Origin: Ophioceras dolichostomum
Taxonomy: Eukaryota; Ascomycota; Sordariomycetes; Magnaporthales; Ophioceraceae
Length of the DNA: 17,442 nucleotides
Direction: 5' to 3'
NCBI GenBank assembly: GCA_003049485.1
Contig: PYST01000548.1
Coordinates: forward strand, 1-17,442
In this document: positions 16,112-17,442 of the stretch, piece by piece
Numbering within the stretch: position 1 is the stretch's first letter
How the letters are laid out: each line of letters opens with the position of its first letter
The notes under the pieces: generated by a model
The model's input: the letters and a program-made list of their open reading frames with translations, nothing else
Database searches by the model: none
Told to the model about the DNA's origin: nothing
Made by a program: the position numbers and the translations under genes

Positions 16112-17442
16112 TCAGACGGGTCTGGAGCCGCCAGCAGTACCGTCGCCATCCTGAATGGCACCACCGATGCTAGGTGTGGCGTAAGCCGCCGCCACAGCCG
16201 CAGCCCCGGATGCTGAAGGCTCTGAAGTCCGACCGGAAGCCCGGCTGGGACCCTTGTTCTTGGTTACCCTGCTGGCCGCCCGGTCACCTTGAATTCCCCC
16301 GCTAGCTGCCTTGTTGGCCGCCCTGCTGGTTGTCTTCTTCTTGATTGCATGGCCGATTGCCTGGCTGGCCTCCCTTCTGGTAAGGTGCAGAGCCTCGGGT
16401 TGCCCGTCCCCAGCAGTCTGCTGTTGGCCGTCGTCGAAACGGTTGCCGGACTGGTTACCGGGCGGCCCAATGGACGGGTTGCCGGACTGGTTGCTCAACG
16501 GGGTGGCGCGCGAGCCCTGTGAGGTCTCTGGGCGGGCGGGATCGCCTAGTTTGGGAGCGGGGCTTGGCTTCGCTGTACGATCGGAAGCACCTCCCGAAGA
16601 GGCGTGGCCAGGGGAATGTCCTGCTGGGGCTGGAGACCGAGGAGTCGCCGTCGTCGTCGCCGTCGTCGTCGCCGTCGATGTGCGAGAGCCTTAGCCTGTG
16701 GGAAGAGAGTACTTAGGGTAGCACTCCCGCCATTGAGCGGGCGGGGGGGCCTTTTCCTCACAGTTGCGGGCTGAATAGCGCGAGTCTGGATCCATGACCA
16801 GCATGCCATCGGCGAGGAAGTTGAGTATGGGGAAGTCCGGCTCACTGGCTCGGAGGGCCTGAAGCTGACGGTGGACTTCGTCGGGGTCGCGGAGCGTCAA
16901 CCAGTCCGGAATATGGGTGTATTGGAGAAGCACTACACCCAGGGACCAAATGTCGACTGAGAGATTGTGACCGGGATCAAAGTCCAGAAGCTCGGGAGCC
17001 ATATAGGGTGTGGTTCCAACCCTCGACAACAGGGCCTGAATGTTCTCTTTCGAGAAGCCGAAGTCCGAAATCCGGATATGGAGGGGGTTCCGCGATTGGA
17101 CGAGCATATTTGCCGGCTTGATATCTCGATGGGCAATGGGTACGTCTAGTTCGTGGAGAAACCGCAGGGCCGAGACGCTCTGGGGGAAGACCTGGAAGAT
17201 CTCGTCGATGGAGATGCGCTTGACATCGAGCAGGGTGCCGAGAGGAACGTACTCGAGGACGAGTCGAGGCTCATGGCTAGATGACGACAGTTCCGGAACG
17301 ATTCGGATGATGTGCTCTTAAGACGGTTCATTGGGATGTCAGTCCGCTGTGGTTTAGAGTCGGGTAGGGGGTTGTGAGTCAGGGGGGGAAATGAGACAGG
17401 GAAAAATTTAGGCACCCTACCAAAATTTGCAGTCATCTACGA
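16112..17442 (-). CDS. Ser/Thr protein kinase, C-terminal part with S/T/P-rich tail, 5' partial
   Basis: The recognisable frame begins near 17318 and reads EHIIRIVPEL, LVLEYVPLGTLLDV (hinge region), HRDIKPANMLV (catalytic loop, HRD at 17131-17123), SDFGFS (DFG at 17065-17057), MAPELL (APE near 16991-17002) and SVDIWSLGVVLL. All C-lobe residues needed for phosphotransfer are present. The glycine loop and VAIK lysine lie beyond the window. The kinase frame meets a TAA at 16691-16693, but the same frame is then open to 16112 as a Thr/Ala/Ser/Pro-rich, partly basic tail (SNQSGN repeats, IKKKTTSR). A 72-nt intron (16761-16690) with a GTGAGG donor and AAG acceptor would remove the TAA and join domain and tail in frame. 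Upstream of 17318 the frame is broken, either by an intron or by a frameshift. Subfamily and target are unknown. Confidence 0.68.
16690..16761 (-). other. Candidate intron with tandem 3' splice sites in the kinase gene
   Basis: The donor is AACT|GTGAGG. Two acceptors lie six nt apart: CACAG|GC and GCTAAG|GC. Use of the first gives Cys followed at once by TAA. Use of the second gives Cys followed by the long S/T-rich tail. Unspliced RNA reads 24 further codons to the same TAA. All three outcomes follow directly from the sequence; which is used is not known. Confidence 0.45.

Noticed and set aside
16311..16694. Plus-strand ORF of 127 residues opposite the kinase tail
   Set aside because: The minus frame is in phase with the kinase domain and has better composition; the plus ORF has no domain and only resembles a membrane protein because of the complement of Ser/Pro/Asn codons.
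1..17442. A secondary-metabolite cluster, defence island, CRISPR array or tRNA gene
   Set aside because: No core biosynthetic, NLR/HET, or spacer-repeat signature was found, and no tRNA B-box/A-box pair could be placed outside coding DNA.

Overview
The window looks like nuclear DNA of a filamentous ascomycete (Pezizomycotina, probably Sordariomycetes). The reasons are GC-rich exons, short introns of about 70-230 nt with GTANGT/GTGAGT donors and CTAAC/CTGAC-type branch sequences, CAAG-ATGG or CACA-ATGG start contexts, pyrimidine-rich leaders, and fungal protein families. Six protein-coding genes can be supported; five lie on the minus strand and one on the plus strand. No rRNA, tRNA, CRISPR array or intact transposon was seen.

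Layout. (1) 1-2044, minus: RBR-type (RING-IBR-RING) E3 ubiquitin ligase, 5' complete, 3' end cut by the window edge exactly at its catalytic cysteine. (2) 2817-4704, minus: conserved fungal coiled-coil protein of unknown function, three exons, first intron apparently of GC-AG type. (3) 6032-8014, plus: divergent Hsp70/HSPA12-like ATPase, three exons. (4) 8807-10143, minus: RraA-like aldolase/decarboxylase, four exons, with a mitochondrial presequence and a possible second start. (5) 10923-13396, minus: Clr5-like N-terminal domain joined to ankyrin repeats, probably nuclear. (6) 16112-17442, minus: C-terminal part of a Ser/Thr protein kinase, 5' end outside the window.

The intergenic stretches (2045-2816, 4762-6031, 8015-8806, 10144-10922, 13397-16111) hold no convincing gene. 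They carry a recurring TAGGTACCTA-type palindromic motif, simple repeats (GA, poly-A, poly-T) and, at 15390-15977, two diverged direct copies of a 125-145 bp sequence that may be remnants of a repeat element.

The genes do not form an obvious pathway. A ubiquitin ligase, an Hsp70-like ATPase, a kinase and a chromatin/transcription-type protein could each serve stress or regulatory functions, but nothing in the sequence ties them together. I did not find a clear new multi-gene system. The most unusual signals concern RNA processing and isoforms: AAG 3' splice sites used where an upstream CAG is incompatible with the frame, GC donors, a tandem acceptor in the kinase gene that would include or skip a stop codon, and a start-codon arrangement in the RraA-like gene that could make mitochondrial and cytosolic forms.
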